Assembly: GCF_030845995.1 (NCBI RefSeq)
Contig: NZ_CP132719.1
Location: forward strand, 186,001-250,000
Direction: 5' to 3'
DNA: 64,000 nt
From: Geothrix sp. 21YS21S-4
Lineage (GTDB): Bacteria > Acidobacteriota > Holophagae > Holophagales > Holophagaceae
Shown here: positions 37,305 through 46,513 of the stretch, piece by piece
How positions within the stretch are numbered: the first letter of the stretch is position 1
Layout: each line of letters begins with the position of its first letter
The notes under the pieces: generated by a model
What the model was told of the DNA's origin: nothing
Databases searched by the model: none
What the model saw: only the letters and a program-made list of their open reading frames with translations
Translations under genes and position numbers: made by a program

Positions 37305-39257
37305 CTACAGGCTCGGCGTGAAGCCGAGGGTCACGGCCACGTCCGGCTGCACGGCGGAGGGACTCTTGAGGCGCACGCGAACCGCGTGATAGAAGGGCGC
37401 GGTGTTGTTCACCGGAAGGTTCAGGGCGCCCGTCGAGCCGCCCGAACCCGTGAAGGTGAAGCTCCGACCCAGCTGGGGAAGGGCCACCTCCACTTCCGCG
37501 CCCGCGGCCAGTGCCGGGGTGATGGTCGCCTGGAGGACGTACCGCTTGTCCGCGCTGAGGCTGAAGCCGGCGTAGAAGACTTCGCCCTGGGAAAGGTTGG
37601 GATAGACCCCGTGGACCTGGACCGCCTTCGCCATGCTGAGCACCACAGGGGCCAGCGGCGCGGTGATGCTGTTGGGATCGGTGCCCCAATCCGCCACGAA
37701 CGAAGCATAGGCGCCGGTGGTGGGCCGGGGCCAGGGGATCCCGAAGGGCGCGGTGAGGGTCGTCAGGGTGGCGTCCGTGAAGATCGTCGCCAGGTCCACG
37801 GCATCCGCGGTGGTCTTGCCTTCCTTGAGCCGGATGAGCTGGCTGTAGATGTTGAGGGGTTCCGTGTCCCGCGCCGTGGCGTCGGTCGCGCCGTTGGTGA
37901 GGCTGCCGGAGGCGTGGAAGAAGCGGGCGGCGGCGGCCACGTTGATGTTGGCCCAAGTGGTGGCGGTCCCCGGACTGGTGAGACTGTTGGACTTGAGGAT
38001 CAGTTCCCAGGCGAAGGCCCGGATGGCGGGTGCGGAATAGGGGGAGAGCTGGGCCGTTCCCAGACCGCTGAGGTCCCGGATGTCCTGGACGGGAGTGGCG
38101 AGGCCGGTCCCATGAGTGTCCGCCAAGTAGGGGGACTTGAGCAGGTTGGCCGCCATGGCGTCCGCGAGGCCTTCGATCCGAGCCTGACCGGGAGTGAGGT
38201 CCGTCAGGAGGGCGCTGGCGGGAGCGAGGGGGTTCAAAGGAATGGAATAGGTCCGGTCGGCCGTGCCGTAGTACAGGTCGCCGGCGTACAGGTGGTTCCG
38301 CGCCAGGAGGGGCAGGATCACGCCCTCGTCCCAGGCGTCGTCGTTGTCGGCGCCGCCCCGCAGGGATCCGAAGTAGTGGAGCTTGCTGGTGGTGGGGTCC
38401 AGGGCCTGGGGAAAGAGCGACCGGTCGTACTCGATGTAGGAGCCCTTGGGCTCCGATCGACCCGGCCAATAGTGGAGGTCCACATTGGTTCCGGGGGTGG
38501 CGGCGCCGTAGGCGGTCACGAAGGTGGCGAGGGTATCGCCGATGCCCAGGATCCGGCTGCCGCTGCCCTGACCCACGGTTCGGCCGGAGATGCTGGTTTC
38601 CAGGACGGCCTGGGTGACCGCCGGGGCTTCCTTGGTGCTGAGCCGGTAGGAGGAATCCACCAGCCACCAGGTGTCGTTCAATCCGATGTCGAAGTTGACC
38701 ACGGCACTGGTGGTGACCACTGAACTGGGCGCATTGGTCGTGGCCGGGGCGGTCCCATCGGCCGCCTTGCGCATGGCGTAGCGCAACCGGTCGAGGACGG
38801 GCGTGGTGCTGTTGATCCCGGCGGGTTCCGCCACGAGGTTGAACAGGATGTTGTCCCCGCCGTTGAACGAACTCAGGACCTCCACCATCGTCGGGTTGCC
38901 CTTGGCGACGGTGAAGGAATACTGGCCGTTGCTGTCCGTGCTGGTCTTGGTCACCCAAGTCCATACGAGGGCCTTGGTCCCGTCCGCCTGGGTCTGCTCC
39001 AGTTGCTGGTAGACCTGGACCGCCACCCCCCGTGCCGGGAGGGTCTTGAGGTTGGCCGCCACGCTGGCGTCCACCAGGCCGATGGGCACGCCGTTGGCGT
39101 CCGTGGCAAGAGGAACCCGCTGGTAGGTCACGGTTCCGGCCAGGGTGGCGCTGGTGGCGGTTTCTCCCGTGTCCTTGTTCTTTCCTCCGCAGGCCAGCGT
39201 CATGGCCGCAAGGCCTACGGCCCCCAGGGCCTGGAGGAAAGCTCGGTACAGGGGCAT
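37305..39257 (-). CDS. Large lipoprotein of unknown function
   Basis: This 650-residue protein starts MPLYRAFL with a hydrophobic signal and lipobox TLAC (Cys23), then a Gly/Lys/Thr-rich linker. Residues of about 40-130 look like a carboxypeptidase-regulatory-type beta domain (VTYQRVPL, DSNGQYSFTVAKG). The rest is rich in Thr, Ala and Asp without a domain I recognise and ends in a beta-rich part. It has few cysteines beyond the lipid anchor. A GTG two codons upstream (39263) is the alternative start. It should face the periplasm or cell surface. Confidence 0.7.
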   Translation of the reverse strand: MPLYRAFLQALGAVGLAAMTLACGGKNKDTGETATSATLAGTVTYQRVPLATDANGVPIGLVDASVAANLKTLPARGVAVQVYQQLEQTQADGTKALVWTWVTKTSTDSNGQYSFTVAKGNPTMVEVLSSFNGGDNILFNLVAEPAGINSTTPVLDRLRYAMRKAADGTAPATTNAPSSVVTTSAVVNFDIGLNDTWWLVDSSYRLSTKEAPAVTQAVLETSISGRTVGQGSGSRILGIGDTLATFVTAYGAATPGTNVDLHYWPGRSEPKGSYIEYDRSLFPQALDPTTSKLHYFGSLRGGADNDDAWDEGVILPLLARNHLYAGDLYYGTADRTYSIPLNPLAPASALLTDLTPGQARIEGLADAMAANLLKSPYLADTHGTGLATPVQDIRDLSGLGTAQLSPYSAPAIRAFAWELILKSNSLTSPGTATTWANINVAAAARFFHASGSLTNGATDATARDTEPLNIYSQLIRLKEGKTTADAVDLATIFTDATLTTLTAPFGIPWPRPTTGAYASFVADWGTDPNSITAPLAPVVLSMAKAVQVHGVYPNLSQGEVFYAGFSLSADKRYVLQATITPALAAGAEVEVALPQLGRSFTFTGSGGSTGALNLPVNNTAPFYHAVRVRLKSPSAVQPDVAVTLGFTPSL

Positions 39258-39366
39258 GACCACCTCGGAACGGCGAAAGGATCAAGTCTAGCATGGCGCC
39301 CACGCCCAATCCCGCGTCGGGATGGGGACGGACGCTTCATTCCAATGCCGCGGGCGGAGCCGAAGT

Positions 39367-40416
39367 TCAGCGGCGGGCGCCGTTCCCCAGCAGAGCATTC
39401 TGGGCGGCCAGTTCGGCCGGGATCTCTTCCTCGTCGTTGAGGGCGGGCAGGGGATTCTTCTGCTGGCCGTCGACCCTCAATTCGAAATGAAGGTGGGGAC
39501 CCGTGGCGTTGCCCGTGCGGCCCACTTCGGCGATCTTCTGTCCGCGGCGGACGATGTCGCCCTCCTGGACCAGGTTCAGCTTGTGGTGGGCATAGAGCGT
39601 GGCCACGCCGTTGCCGTGGTCGACCAGCACGTAGTTGCCGTACTGCTTGTGCTTTCCGACCACCAGCACCTGCCCGTCCAGGGCGGCGAACACCGACGTG
39701 CCGATGGGAGCGGTCAGGTCCACGCCCTTGTGCCGGCCGCGATAGCGGACCTTCTTCTTGCGCTGGTTCTTCACGCGCACCGTCTTGGTGCGCATCCGGG
39801 GACCCCAGGCGGAACTGATGGTCCGGGTCTCCACGGGCCACAGGAGGTCCAGGTGGTCCGGGTCGGCGGGAACGTAGGTGGGGAGCAGGGCCTTCAGCTC
39901 GGCCTCGCTCACGGGAGGCAGGACCGGCTGCATCCGCGCCAGGAGTTCGCCGGGGGTCCCGGGGATCTGGTGGGGATCCAGGGAGGCGGAGGAGGCCGGA
40001 CCGGAACCGGGAGCGGCGCTGCGCACTTGATAGGGAAGCAGCCGTTCCAGGTGGGGCATGGGCGTTGCGGGGATGGCCGCAGGAGTCGGCAGGGCCGTCA
40101 GAGCGGGCCGATCGGAAGTGTCGGAAGCCGGCGAAAGGGCGGCGACCGCCTGCTGCGACCCCGTGCGCACCTTGAGGCGGGTTCCGGGGGAGAGGCGGGC
40201 CAGGTTCCGGCCGGGATTCAGGGCGCCGAGCTCGGCCAGGGTCATCCCCTGAGCGCGGGCCACCGCCGCCGCGGTTTCTCCCTTCCGCATGATGTGGACC
40301 TCTGCGCCAGCCGGGATGGTCGTCCGGTGAGGGGTCTTCTTGGAGGGTCGCTTCGGGGCGGCCTGGAGGCCGAGGCTGAAGGACGCGAGGACAAGGGTCA
40401 GGGCGGCAAGACGCAT
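39367..40416 (-). CDS. LysM domain and M23 family peptidoglycan endopeptidase
   Basis: This 349-residue secreted protein has a signal peptide (1 to about 19, ending GLQA), a LysM domain (about 39-83), a Pro/Ala-rich linker, and a C-terminal lysostaphin-type domain (about 200-325). Zinc ligands are complete: H229 and D233 (RHKGVD), H308/H310 (HLHFEL), plus H277. It should cleave peptide cross-links in the cell wall, or, as in the EnvC/NlpD group, activate amidases if catalysis were lost, which is not the case here. The ATG at 40416 is used because the upstream frame extends with no signal peptide. Confidence 0.9.
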   Translation of the reverse strand: MRLAALTLVLASFSLGLQAAPKRPSKKTPHRTTIPAGAEVHIMRKGETAAAVARAQGMTLAELGALNPGRNLARLSPGTRLKVRTGSQQAVAALSPASDTSDRPALTALPTPAAIPATPMPHLERLLPYQVRSAAPGSGPASSASLDPHQIPGTPGELLARMQPVLPPVSEAELKALLPTYVPADPDHLDLLWPVETRTISSAWGPRMRTKTVRVKNQRKKKVRYRGRHKGVDLTAPIGTSVFAALDGQVLVVGKHKQYGNYVLVDHGNGVATLYAHHKLNLVQEGDIVRRGQKIAEVGRTGNATGPHLHFELRVDGQQKNPLPALNDEEEIPAELAAQNALLGNGARR

Positions 40417-40573
40417 GGAGAAACTCCCGGCTGGAACGGAAAAGCCTGCTTCGCTAGGCCTCCAATAGGGGGTCTGAGCCCCGGATTCACATGGAATGGA
40501 ACAGTCCAACCCCCATCCTACCGGCTGAGGAGGGCGTTGAAAATGCAAATGTTTTCCAAGTGGAACCCCATCC

Positions 40574-41074
40574 TCAGGGCGTCCAGGGGCATTCCGGCCA
40601 GGGCAGCGTGATCGTCCCCCGGCGCCCGCCCTCTTTCCGCAGCAGGCGGACGGGACCGATGGCCATTCCCGGGCTCGCCGCCTTCAGCATGTCGTAGAGG
40701 ACGAGCAGCCCCACGGTCACGCCCGCCAGCGCCTCCATTTCGATTCCGGTCCGCCCCTCGCATCCCACCCGCACCCGGAGCCAGGCCCGGCGGGCGGCGG
40801 GATCCCAGTGGTGGTCCACGTCGATGGCGTCGACGGGGAGGGGATGGGCGAGAGGAATCAGGTCCGCCGTCCGCTTGACCCCGCCCACCGCCCCGAGCCT
40901 GGCGACAGTCCAGGGATCCCCCTTGGGGCCGCCGCCCCGGGAAAGGGCCTCGACGGAGGCAGCGTCCAGGTCCAGGTAACCCGCGGCCACGGCCACCCGG
41001 CGGGTGACGGGCTTGGCCGAAATGTCCACCATCCGCGGCCGTCCCTCCGGATCCAGGTGGGTGAGCTCGGCCAC
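40574..41074 (-). CDS. moaC: Cyclic pyranopterin monophosphate synthase accessory protein MoaC
   Basis: This 166-residue enzyme acts with MoaA to make cyclic pyranopterin monophosphate for molybdenum cofactor. LTHLDPEGRPRMVDISAKPVT, the PLAHPLP segment, GIEMEALAGV and YDMLKAAS are family hallmarks. It starts with GTG one base after the HAD gene stop, so coupling is likely. No other mo gene is near. Confidence 0.95.
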   Translation of the reverse strand: MAELTHLDPEGRPRMVDISAKPVTRRVAVAAGYLDLDAASVEALSRGGGPKGDPWTVARLGAVGGVKRTADLIPLAHPLPVDAIDVDHHWDPAARRAWLRVRVGCEGRTGIEMEALAGVTVGLLVLYDMLKAASPGMAIGPVRLLRKEGGRRGTITLPWPECPWTP

Positions 41075-41075
41075 G

Positions 41076-41726
41076 TCAGGCCGACCAGGCGAGCAGGATG
41101 TCCCGGAGAGCCGCCGTGTCCGGGGCGTAGGCGCGGGGGCCGCAGGCGGCCAGGGCGGCCTCGGGATAGAAGCCGTGGCCCACGGCCAGGCTGGGCACCC
41201 CCGCGGCCCGGGCCATGTCCAGGTCGAAAGGGGTGTCGCCCACCATCAGGATCTCCCCCGCGGCGAGACCGGTCTGGGCCTGCATCAGTTCCAGGGATTC
41301 AGGGTGGGGCTTGCCGTGGGTGACCTCGTCGGGGGTGACGATGGGGTCGAACCAGCCGTCCCACCCGAAGCGGGCCATCTGGCGGAGGAGGGGAACCCGC
41401 CGCTTGGAGGTGGCCACCCCCATCCGCTGCCCGCGGGCGCGCAGGTCGACCAGGAGGTCGTGGATTCCTTCAAAGGGACGGAGGAGATGCTCGTGCTCCA
41501 GGTGCCCGAAGCTGCGGTAGGCCTTCAGCACGGTGTCGCCTTCGAGGCCCAGCGGCGAGAAGGTATTCGTGATTCCCGCCTCGACCGGCAGGCCCACGTA
41601 CTTCAGCCATTCCTCCATCACGGACCGGGGCTGGCCCAGGGCGTCCAGGGCGTGGGCCATCCCCGCCTCGATGAGGGGGCGGCTGTCCACCAGCGTGCCG
41701 TCGAAGTCCCAGGCGATGAGTTTCAA
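41076..41726 (-). CDS. HAD-superfamily phosphatase (phosphoglycolate phosphatase-like)
   Basis: This 216-residue protein has HAD motif I DFDGTLVDS (nucleophile Asp8 or so), motif II ATSKR, the Lys of motif III in HGKPHPE, and motif IV GDTPFDLDMA. The helical cap between motifs I and II fits the Gph/PGP class. It lies 47 bases after serA on the same strand, so a role as phosphoserine phosphatase is possible but not shown by sequence. moaC follows after one base. Confidence 0.85.
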   Translation of the reverse strand: MKLIAWDFDGTLVDSRPLIEAGMAHALDALGQPRSVMEEWLKYVGLPVEAGITNTFSPLGLEGDTVLKAYRSFGHLEHEHLLRPFEGIHDLLVDLRARGQRMGVATSKRRVPLLRQMARFGWDGWFDPIVTPDEVTHGKPHPESLELMQAQTGLAAGEILMVGDTPFDLDMARAAGVPSLAVGHGFYPEAALAACGPRAYAPDTAALRDILLAWSA

Positions 41727-41773
41727 GGAGGCCTCCTGCCTCCATGATGCCAGCCGGCGGGCCGAAGGCCGAT

Positions 41774-43369
41774 TCAGGCCGAAGGCAGGTGCAGGGCCCG
41801 GATGAAGGTGGCCTCGGTGGCGCGGCGGAGTTCTTCCACCACCGGCGGAGGGACGGGGGAATCCACGGACAGGATCACCATGGCCTCGCCCTTCCGCTCC
41901 CGCCGGCCCAGGTTCATGCAGGCGATGTTGATCTCGTGCTGCCCGAGCACCGTTCCGATCCGGCCGATCATCCCGGGGCGGTCGGCGTAGCTGAGGAGCA
42001 GCATGTGGGGCTCGGGCATGAAGTCCATGGCGTAGTCCCGCAGGCGGACGATCCGGGGCGTGCCCTCGAACAGGGTGCCCGCCAGGGTCCGGGATTGGCC
42101 CCCGCCTTCCAGGGAGAGGGTCACCAGGTTGGAGAAGGGCCCGGCGGCGCTGGACTTCCGCTCCTCCACCACCAGTCCCATCCGCTCCGCCACCAGCCCG
42201 GCGTTGACCATGTTCACGGGCTGGTCCACCGCCCGATCCAGCAGAGCCGCCAGGCCGCTCACGGCCAAGGGCGAGCAGTCGTGCTGGGCGAGGCCGCCGT
42301 CGAACCCGAACACCACCCGGTCCACGCTACCTTCCACCAGCTGGTGGCCGAATTCCGCGAGGACGGCCATCAGCTTGAAGTAGGGGCGCATCTGGTCCAT
42401 CACCGCCGGGTCGAACCGGGGCAGGTTCACCGCGTTCTCCAGGGGGATCCGGTCCAGGTAGTTGAGGATCTCCCGGGAGACGTCCACGGCCACGTTGACC
42501 TGGGCCTCCTGGGTGTTGGCCCCCAGATGGGGCGTCACCACCAGCCGCTCCTGGGCGAGCAGGGCCTTCAGCGTCTCGGAGACCGGGGGCTCCTCGGAAA
42601 ACACGTCCACGGCGGCCAGCCCCACCTTTCCGGACTGCAGGGCGGCCAGAAGGCCCGCCTCGTCCAGGATGCCGCCCCGGGCCACGTTCAGGAGGATGAC
42701 GCCGGGCTTCATGAGGGCGAACTGGGCCGGGCCGATCAGGCCTCGGGTCTCGTCATTGAGGGGCGTGTGGACCGTGAGGATGTCGCAGGTGCGGCACAAT
42801 TCGTCCAGGGAAGCCAGGCGCACGCCGAGGTCCTGGCCCCGCTTGGCGCCGATGTAGGGATCGCAGCCCAGGACCTCGCACTCGAAGGCTTTGAGGCGGG
42901 CCGCCACCCGGCCGCCCACCTTGCCGAGCCCGATGACGCCCACGGTCTTGCCCTTCAGCTCGACGCCGATGAACTTCGCCCGCTTCCATTCCCCGGCCTT
43001 GAGGCTGGCGTTCGCGGCGGGGACGTGGCGGCAGGCGGACAGCAGCAGGGCCAGGGTGTGCTCGGCGGCGCTGTTGGTGTTGCCGAAGGGGGCGTTCACC
43101 ACCACCACGCCCCGGGCGCTGGCGTAGTCCACGTCCACGTTGTCGATGCCCACGCCGGCCCGCGCGACGATCTTGAGGTGGGCCGCGGCGTCCAGCAGGG
43201 CCTTGTCCACCGTCGTCCCGCTGCGGGTGATGATGGCGTCGTACCCGCCGATGCAGGCGAGCAGCGCCTCCTTGGACAATCCCAGCCGCTCGTCGAGGGT
43301 GATGCGGGAGTCCTGCCGGAGGAGGGCTAGACCTTCGCCGGTCACCTCGTCGGTCACGATGATCTTCAT
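41774..43369 (-). CDS. serA: D-3-phosphoglycerate dehydrogenase
   Basis: This 531-residue enzyme commits 3-phosphoglycerate to serine. It is the long form: substrate and NAD-binding domains (GxGxxG as GLGKVGGRVA, about residue 145), the catalytic His region near LAAVDVFSEEPP, an intervening ASB domain, and a C-terminal ACT domain (LLSYADRPGMIGRIGTVLG) for feedback control by serine. It heads the serA - HAD - moaC run. Confidence 0.95.
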   Translation of the reverse strand: MKIIVTDEVTGEGLALLRQDSRITLDERLGLSKEALLACIGGYDAIITRSGTTVDKALLDAAAHLKIVARAGVGIDNVDVDYASARGVVVVNAPFGNTNSAAEHTLALLLSACRHVPAANASLKAGEWKRAKFIGVELKGKTVGVIGLGKVGGRVAARLKAFECEVLGCDPYIGAKRGQDLGVRLASLDELCRTCDILTVHTPLNDETRGLIGPAQFALMKPGVILLNVARGGILDEAGLLAALQSGKVGLAAVDVFSEEPPVSETLKALLAQERLVVTPHLGANTQEAQVNVAVDVSREILNYLDRIPLENAVNLPRFDPAVMDQMRPYFKLMAVLAEFGHQLVEGSVDRVVFGFDGGLAQHDCSPLAVSGLAALLDRAVDQPVNMVNAGLVAERMGLVVEERKSSAAGPFSNLVTLSLEGGGQSRTLAGTLFEGTPRIVRLRDYAMDFMPEPHMLLLSYADRPGMIGRIGTVLGQHEINIACMNLGRRERKGEAMVILSVDSPVPPPVVEELRRATEATFIRALHLPSA

Positions 43370-43449
43370 GGGTCCCCCGGGGATCCGGCTCGATAGCGGG
43401 AATCCCCCACCTTAGCGGCGGAACCTCCGTGGGGACAAGGTTGTCCCCT

Positions 43450-43896
43450 CTACTTCTTGTAGATTCCGGCCCCGAAGATCAGCCCGTCCCACAGCTCGAT
43501 GTAGCTGGTCTTGGGCTCCTTCTGGCCCGTCTTGGGGTTCAGGTACTTATAGTCGTGCCAGCCCTTGCCCTTGGTTTTCGCCAGGCGGACGCGGTCCTCG
43601 ACGAAGGCCACGCCATCGGGATCCTTGGCCTTGATCTGGTTGACGCCCACCTTGGAGGCGCCCTGTCCGTGGGCCAGGACCTTGCCGTCCAGGTCGTAGA
43701 CGAAGACGTACAGCTCGCCGCCGTACCGGTGGAATCGGCCCCCGAGCTTGGTGATCTCCTTGAACGCGGCCTCCTTGCCGTTCGTCTTGGCGAAGGCGAT
43801 GGCCTCCTTCACCAGGGATTCCACCTCCGCCGGGGTGGCGTCCTGGGCGGCCAGGTTCAGGCACAGGGCGGGAACGAGGAGAAGAAGGCGACGCAT
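43450..43896 (-). CDS. Secreted single Cache domain protein
   Basis: This 148-residue protein has a signal peptide (1 to about 18, ending LNLAAQ) and one small Cache-type domain (about 30-145: a long first helix, GGELYVFVYDLDGKVLAHG, then YKYLNPKTGQKEPKTSYI). Such free-standing sCache_2 proteins are thought to bind small ligands in the periplasm. It follows the dicarboxylate symporter gene by 63 bases, so it may bind the same substrate. The ATG at 43896 is chosen to expose the signal peptide. Confidence 0.8.
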   Translation of the reverse strand: MRRLLLLVPALCLNLAAQDATPAEVESLVKEAIAFAKTNGKEAAFKEITKLGGRFHRYGGELYVFVYDLDGKVLAHGQGASKVGVNQIKAKDPDGVAFVEDRVRLAKTKGKGWHDYKYLNPKTGQKEPKTSYIELWDGLIFGAGIYKK

Positions 43897-43959
43897 GGAG
43901 GCTCCTTGGACGGATCCGATCCTCTTCGGTTCCCGCCGCGGGATCTTGACTCCTGCCAC

Positions 43960-45264
43960 TTACCCTTCCTGGTCGGGCAGGGGTTCGGGGTCGGTGCCGA
44001 AGACGCCCTCCCACCGGGCGACCACCACGCTGGCCAGGCCGTTGCCGATGACGTTCACCATGGTGCGGCCCATGTCCATGATCTCGTCCACGGCCAGGAG
44101 CATGGCGATTCCCGCCTCGCCCGGCAGGCCGAAGCTCCCGCAGGTGCCGGCGATGATCACCAGGGTCGCCCGCGGAACGCCCGCCACGCCCTTGCTGGTG
44201 AGCATGAAGGTGAAGACCATCAGCAACTGGTGGCCCAGGCTGAGGTGGATGCCCGCCGCCTGGGCGATGGCGAGGCTCGCCAGGACCAGGTAGAGGGTGG
44301 AGCCGTCCAGGTTGAAGCTGTAGCCGGTGGGGATCACGAAGCTGGCCACGCGCCGCGGCACGCCGAAGCGGACCACTTCCTCCAGCAGCTTGGGCAGGGC
44401 GGCCTCGCTGCTGGCCGTGCTGAAGGCGGTGAGGGCCGGGTCCTTGATGGCCTTCACGAAGCCCAGGATCCGCACTCCCGCCAGCCACGCCACGGGGATG
44501 AAGACCAGGACGAACAGCAGGCCCAGCGCCAGGTAGAGGCTGCCGACGAGGAGGCTGTACTGCTTGAGCAGGTGGAGGACCGCGGGCCAGCCCTTCAGCA
44601 GGACGCCGTTCACGGTATGTCCGGCGGCCATGTGGCTGACGTTGTAGGCCATCGCCCCGAAGACGCCCAGGGGCGTGAGGGTCATGACGAAGTCGGTGTA
44701 CTTGAACATCGTCTGCGCCACGCCGTCGAAGAAGGCCAGGACGGGCTTCCCGCGCTCCCCCACCTTGGTGAGGGCGACGCCGAACAGCGACGCGAAGATG
44801 ACCACCGGCAGGATGTCCCCCTCCGCCGCGTGCTGGATGAGGTTGGACGGGAACAGGTGGAGCGCGATCTCCCAGCCGGTCTTTGCCTTGGCGGTCGCCA
44901 CCGCCGCGTGGGCGCCCATATCCAACGGCAGGTGCGCGCCCGGCTTGAGCCAATTGGCGACGGCCAGCCCGATGAACAGGGCCAGGGTGGTGACGATCTC
45001 GAAGTAGAGCAGCGCCTTCCCGCCCATGCGGCCCACGGCCTTGATGTCCCCGGTCTGGGCGATGCCCACGATGATGGTGGACAGCAGCAGGGGGACGATG
45101 AGCCCCTTGATCAGGCTGATGAAGGCCTTGGACAGGAACCGGAAGGCGTCGTAGGCCCAGGGGTACTGGTTCTGGGGGAGAAATCCGCCCAGGAGCACGC
45201 CCAGGACGAGCCCCGTGAAAATCCAGAGGGTGCTGGAGCGATACCAGGGTCGCGGGGGCGTCAC
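43960..45264 (-). CDS. Dicarboxylate/amino acid:cation symporter (DAACS family, GltP/DctA-like)
   Basis: This 434-residue inner-membrane transporter has the family features: eight helices and two re-entrant loops, with FSTASSEAALP (Ser-rich HP1), SFNLDGSTLYL in helix 7 and a proline-rich HP2 region. It moves glutamate, aspartate, succinate, malate or fumarate with H+ or Na+. The GTG at 45264 follows CGAGG; a longer frame to 45366 would overlap the divergent gene's control region. It diverges from the desaturase gene. Confidence 0.92.
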   Translation of the reverse strand: MTPPRPWYRSSTLWIFTGLVLGVLLGGFLPQNQYPWAYDAFRFLSKAFISLIKGLIVPLLLSTIIVGIAQTGDIKAVGRMGGKALLYFEIVTTLALFIGLAVANWLKPGAHLPLDMGAHAAVATAKAKTGWEIALHLFPSNLIQHAAEGDILPVVIFASLFGVALTKVGERGKPVLAFFDGVAQTMFKYTDFVMTLTPLGVFGAMAYNVSHMAAGHTVNGVLLKGWPAVLHLLKQYSLLVGSLYLALGLLFVLVFIPVAWLAGVRILGFVKAIKDPALTAFSTASSEAALPKLLEEVVRFGVPRRVASFVIPTGYSFNLDGSTLYLVLASLAIAQAAGIHLSLGHQLLMVFTFMLTSKGVAGVPRATLVIIAGTCGSFGLPGEAGIAMLLAVDEIMDMGRTMVNVIGNGLASVVVARWEGVFGTDPEPLPDQEG

Positions 45265-45353
45265 GGGAACCTCGTGTGGGAAGGAACAAGTTTCCCATGG
45301 AGGCTGCCGATAGAGGGGTGCGGTAGAATTAAACTCTTTTTTGGAGTCAATGA

Positions 45354-46493
45354 ATGTCCCAGCCACGGCGATGGAACCTGCTCAACACGCTCTTCCTGAC
45401 GGGGACCTTGGCCCTCGCCCTGGGGCTGGTGCCCTGGCGGCTGGTCGTGGCGGGTCTCCGGTGGAGCGAGGTGCTGGTTTTCCTGGCGATGACCATGGCC
45501 GTGGGCACCGCCATCAGCGGGGGCTACCACCGCCTGTTCAGCCACCGCGCCTACCGGGCGTCGTGGCCCGTGCGCTTCCTGTTCCTCTGTTTCGGGGCGG
45601 CCGCCTTCGAGAACTCGGCCCTGAAATGGTCCAGCGACCACCGGGTTCACCACCGCCACGTGGACACCGATGGCGATCCCTACAGCATCGGGAAGGGCTT
45701 CTGGTACGCCCACTGGACCTGGGCGATGGAAGCCAAGGACCTGCCCCTGGCGGGCGTGGCCGACCTGGAGAAGGATCCCCTTGTGCGCTGGCAGCACCGC
45801 CACTTCTTCCTGATCGGCGCCGTGGTGGCCGCGTTGCCGCCCCTGATCGTCGGGCTCGCCACGGGGAACGTCCTCGGCCAGCTCGTGTTCGGCGTGCTGC
45901 TGCGGATCGTGGCCACCCACCACACGACCTTCTTCATCAACAGCGCCGCCCACAGGTTCGGCAGCCGTCCCTACACGGACGCCAACACGGCCCGCGACAA
46001 CTGGTTCCTCGCGCCCCTCACCTACGGCGAGGGCTACCACAACTTCCACCACCTCTGGCAGTGGGACTACCGCAACGGGGCGCTGTGGTACCAGTGGGAT
46101 TCCACCAAGTGGCTGCTGAACGTCCTGGCCTGGTTCGGGCTCGTGGGCGGGTTCCGGCGGGTGTCCCGCGCGGCCATGACCCGGGCCCGTCTCCACATGG
46201 AGGAGAAGCGCCTCCGCGAGCGACTGGCCTCGGCCAGCCCGTTGCATGACCGCCTGGCCACCGCCCGCCACCAGTTGGAGACGGCGCTCGCCGCTCTGCA
46301 CGACCGCCACGAGGCCTGGGGCCGGAAGAAGGTCGAATGGCGGGAGAAGGGCCAGGCCCGCGCCGAAGCCTGGCGCGAGGGCCGGAAGGAATGGAAGGCC
46401 TCCGCGGCGACCCACCGCCGCGAGTTGAAGACCGCCTGGGCCGAATGGAAGGCCGCGCGCCTGGAAGTCCGCACCGCCCTCGTCCACGCCTGA
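45354..46493 (+). CDS. Acyl-CoA/fatty acid desaturase with C-terminal coiled coil
   Basis: This 379-residue membrane di-iron enzyme belongs to the delta-9 desaturase family. The three histidine boxes are present: H59-H64 (HRLFSH), H96-H100 (HRVHH) and H229-H233 (HNFHH), with an extra H at 189-190 and 200. Hydrophobic helices flank them. After about residue 275 comes a highly charged helical tail of about 100 residues, probably a coiled coil, that is not part of the enzyme core. A GGAG ribosome site at about 45343-45346 precedes ATG 45354. Confidence 0.9.
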   Translation: MSQPRRWNLLNTLFLTGTLALALGLVPWRLVVAGLRWSEVLVFLAMTMAVGTAISGGYHRLFSHRAYRASWPVRFLFLCFGAAAFENSALKWSSDHRVHHRHVDTDGDPYSIGKGFWYAHWTWAMEAKDLPLAGVADLEKDPLVRWQHRHFFLIGAVVAALPPLIVGLATGNVLGQLVFGVLLRIVATHHTTFFINSAAHRFGSRPYTDANTARDNWFLAPLTYGEGYHNFHHLWQWDYRNGALWYQWDSTKWLLNVLAWFGLVGGFRRVSRAAMTRARLHMEEKRLRERLASASPLHDRLATARHQLETALAALHDRHEAWGRKKVEWREKGQARAEAWREGRKEWKASAATHRRELKTAWAEWKAARLEVRTALVHA

Positions 46494-46513
46494 TCCCGCC
46501 CCGGAGGCCTCCC

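Noticed and set aside
37291-39309. N-terminal extension of the nucleoside phosphorylase frame
   Set aside because: It overlaps the whole lipoprotein gene in another frame and is low-complexity; the enzyme starts at 37290.
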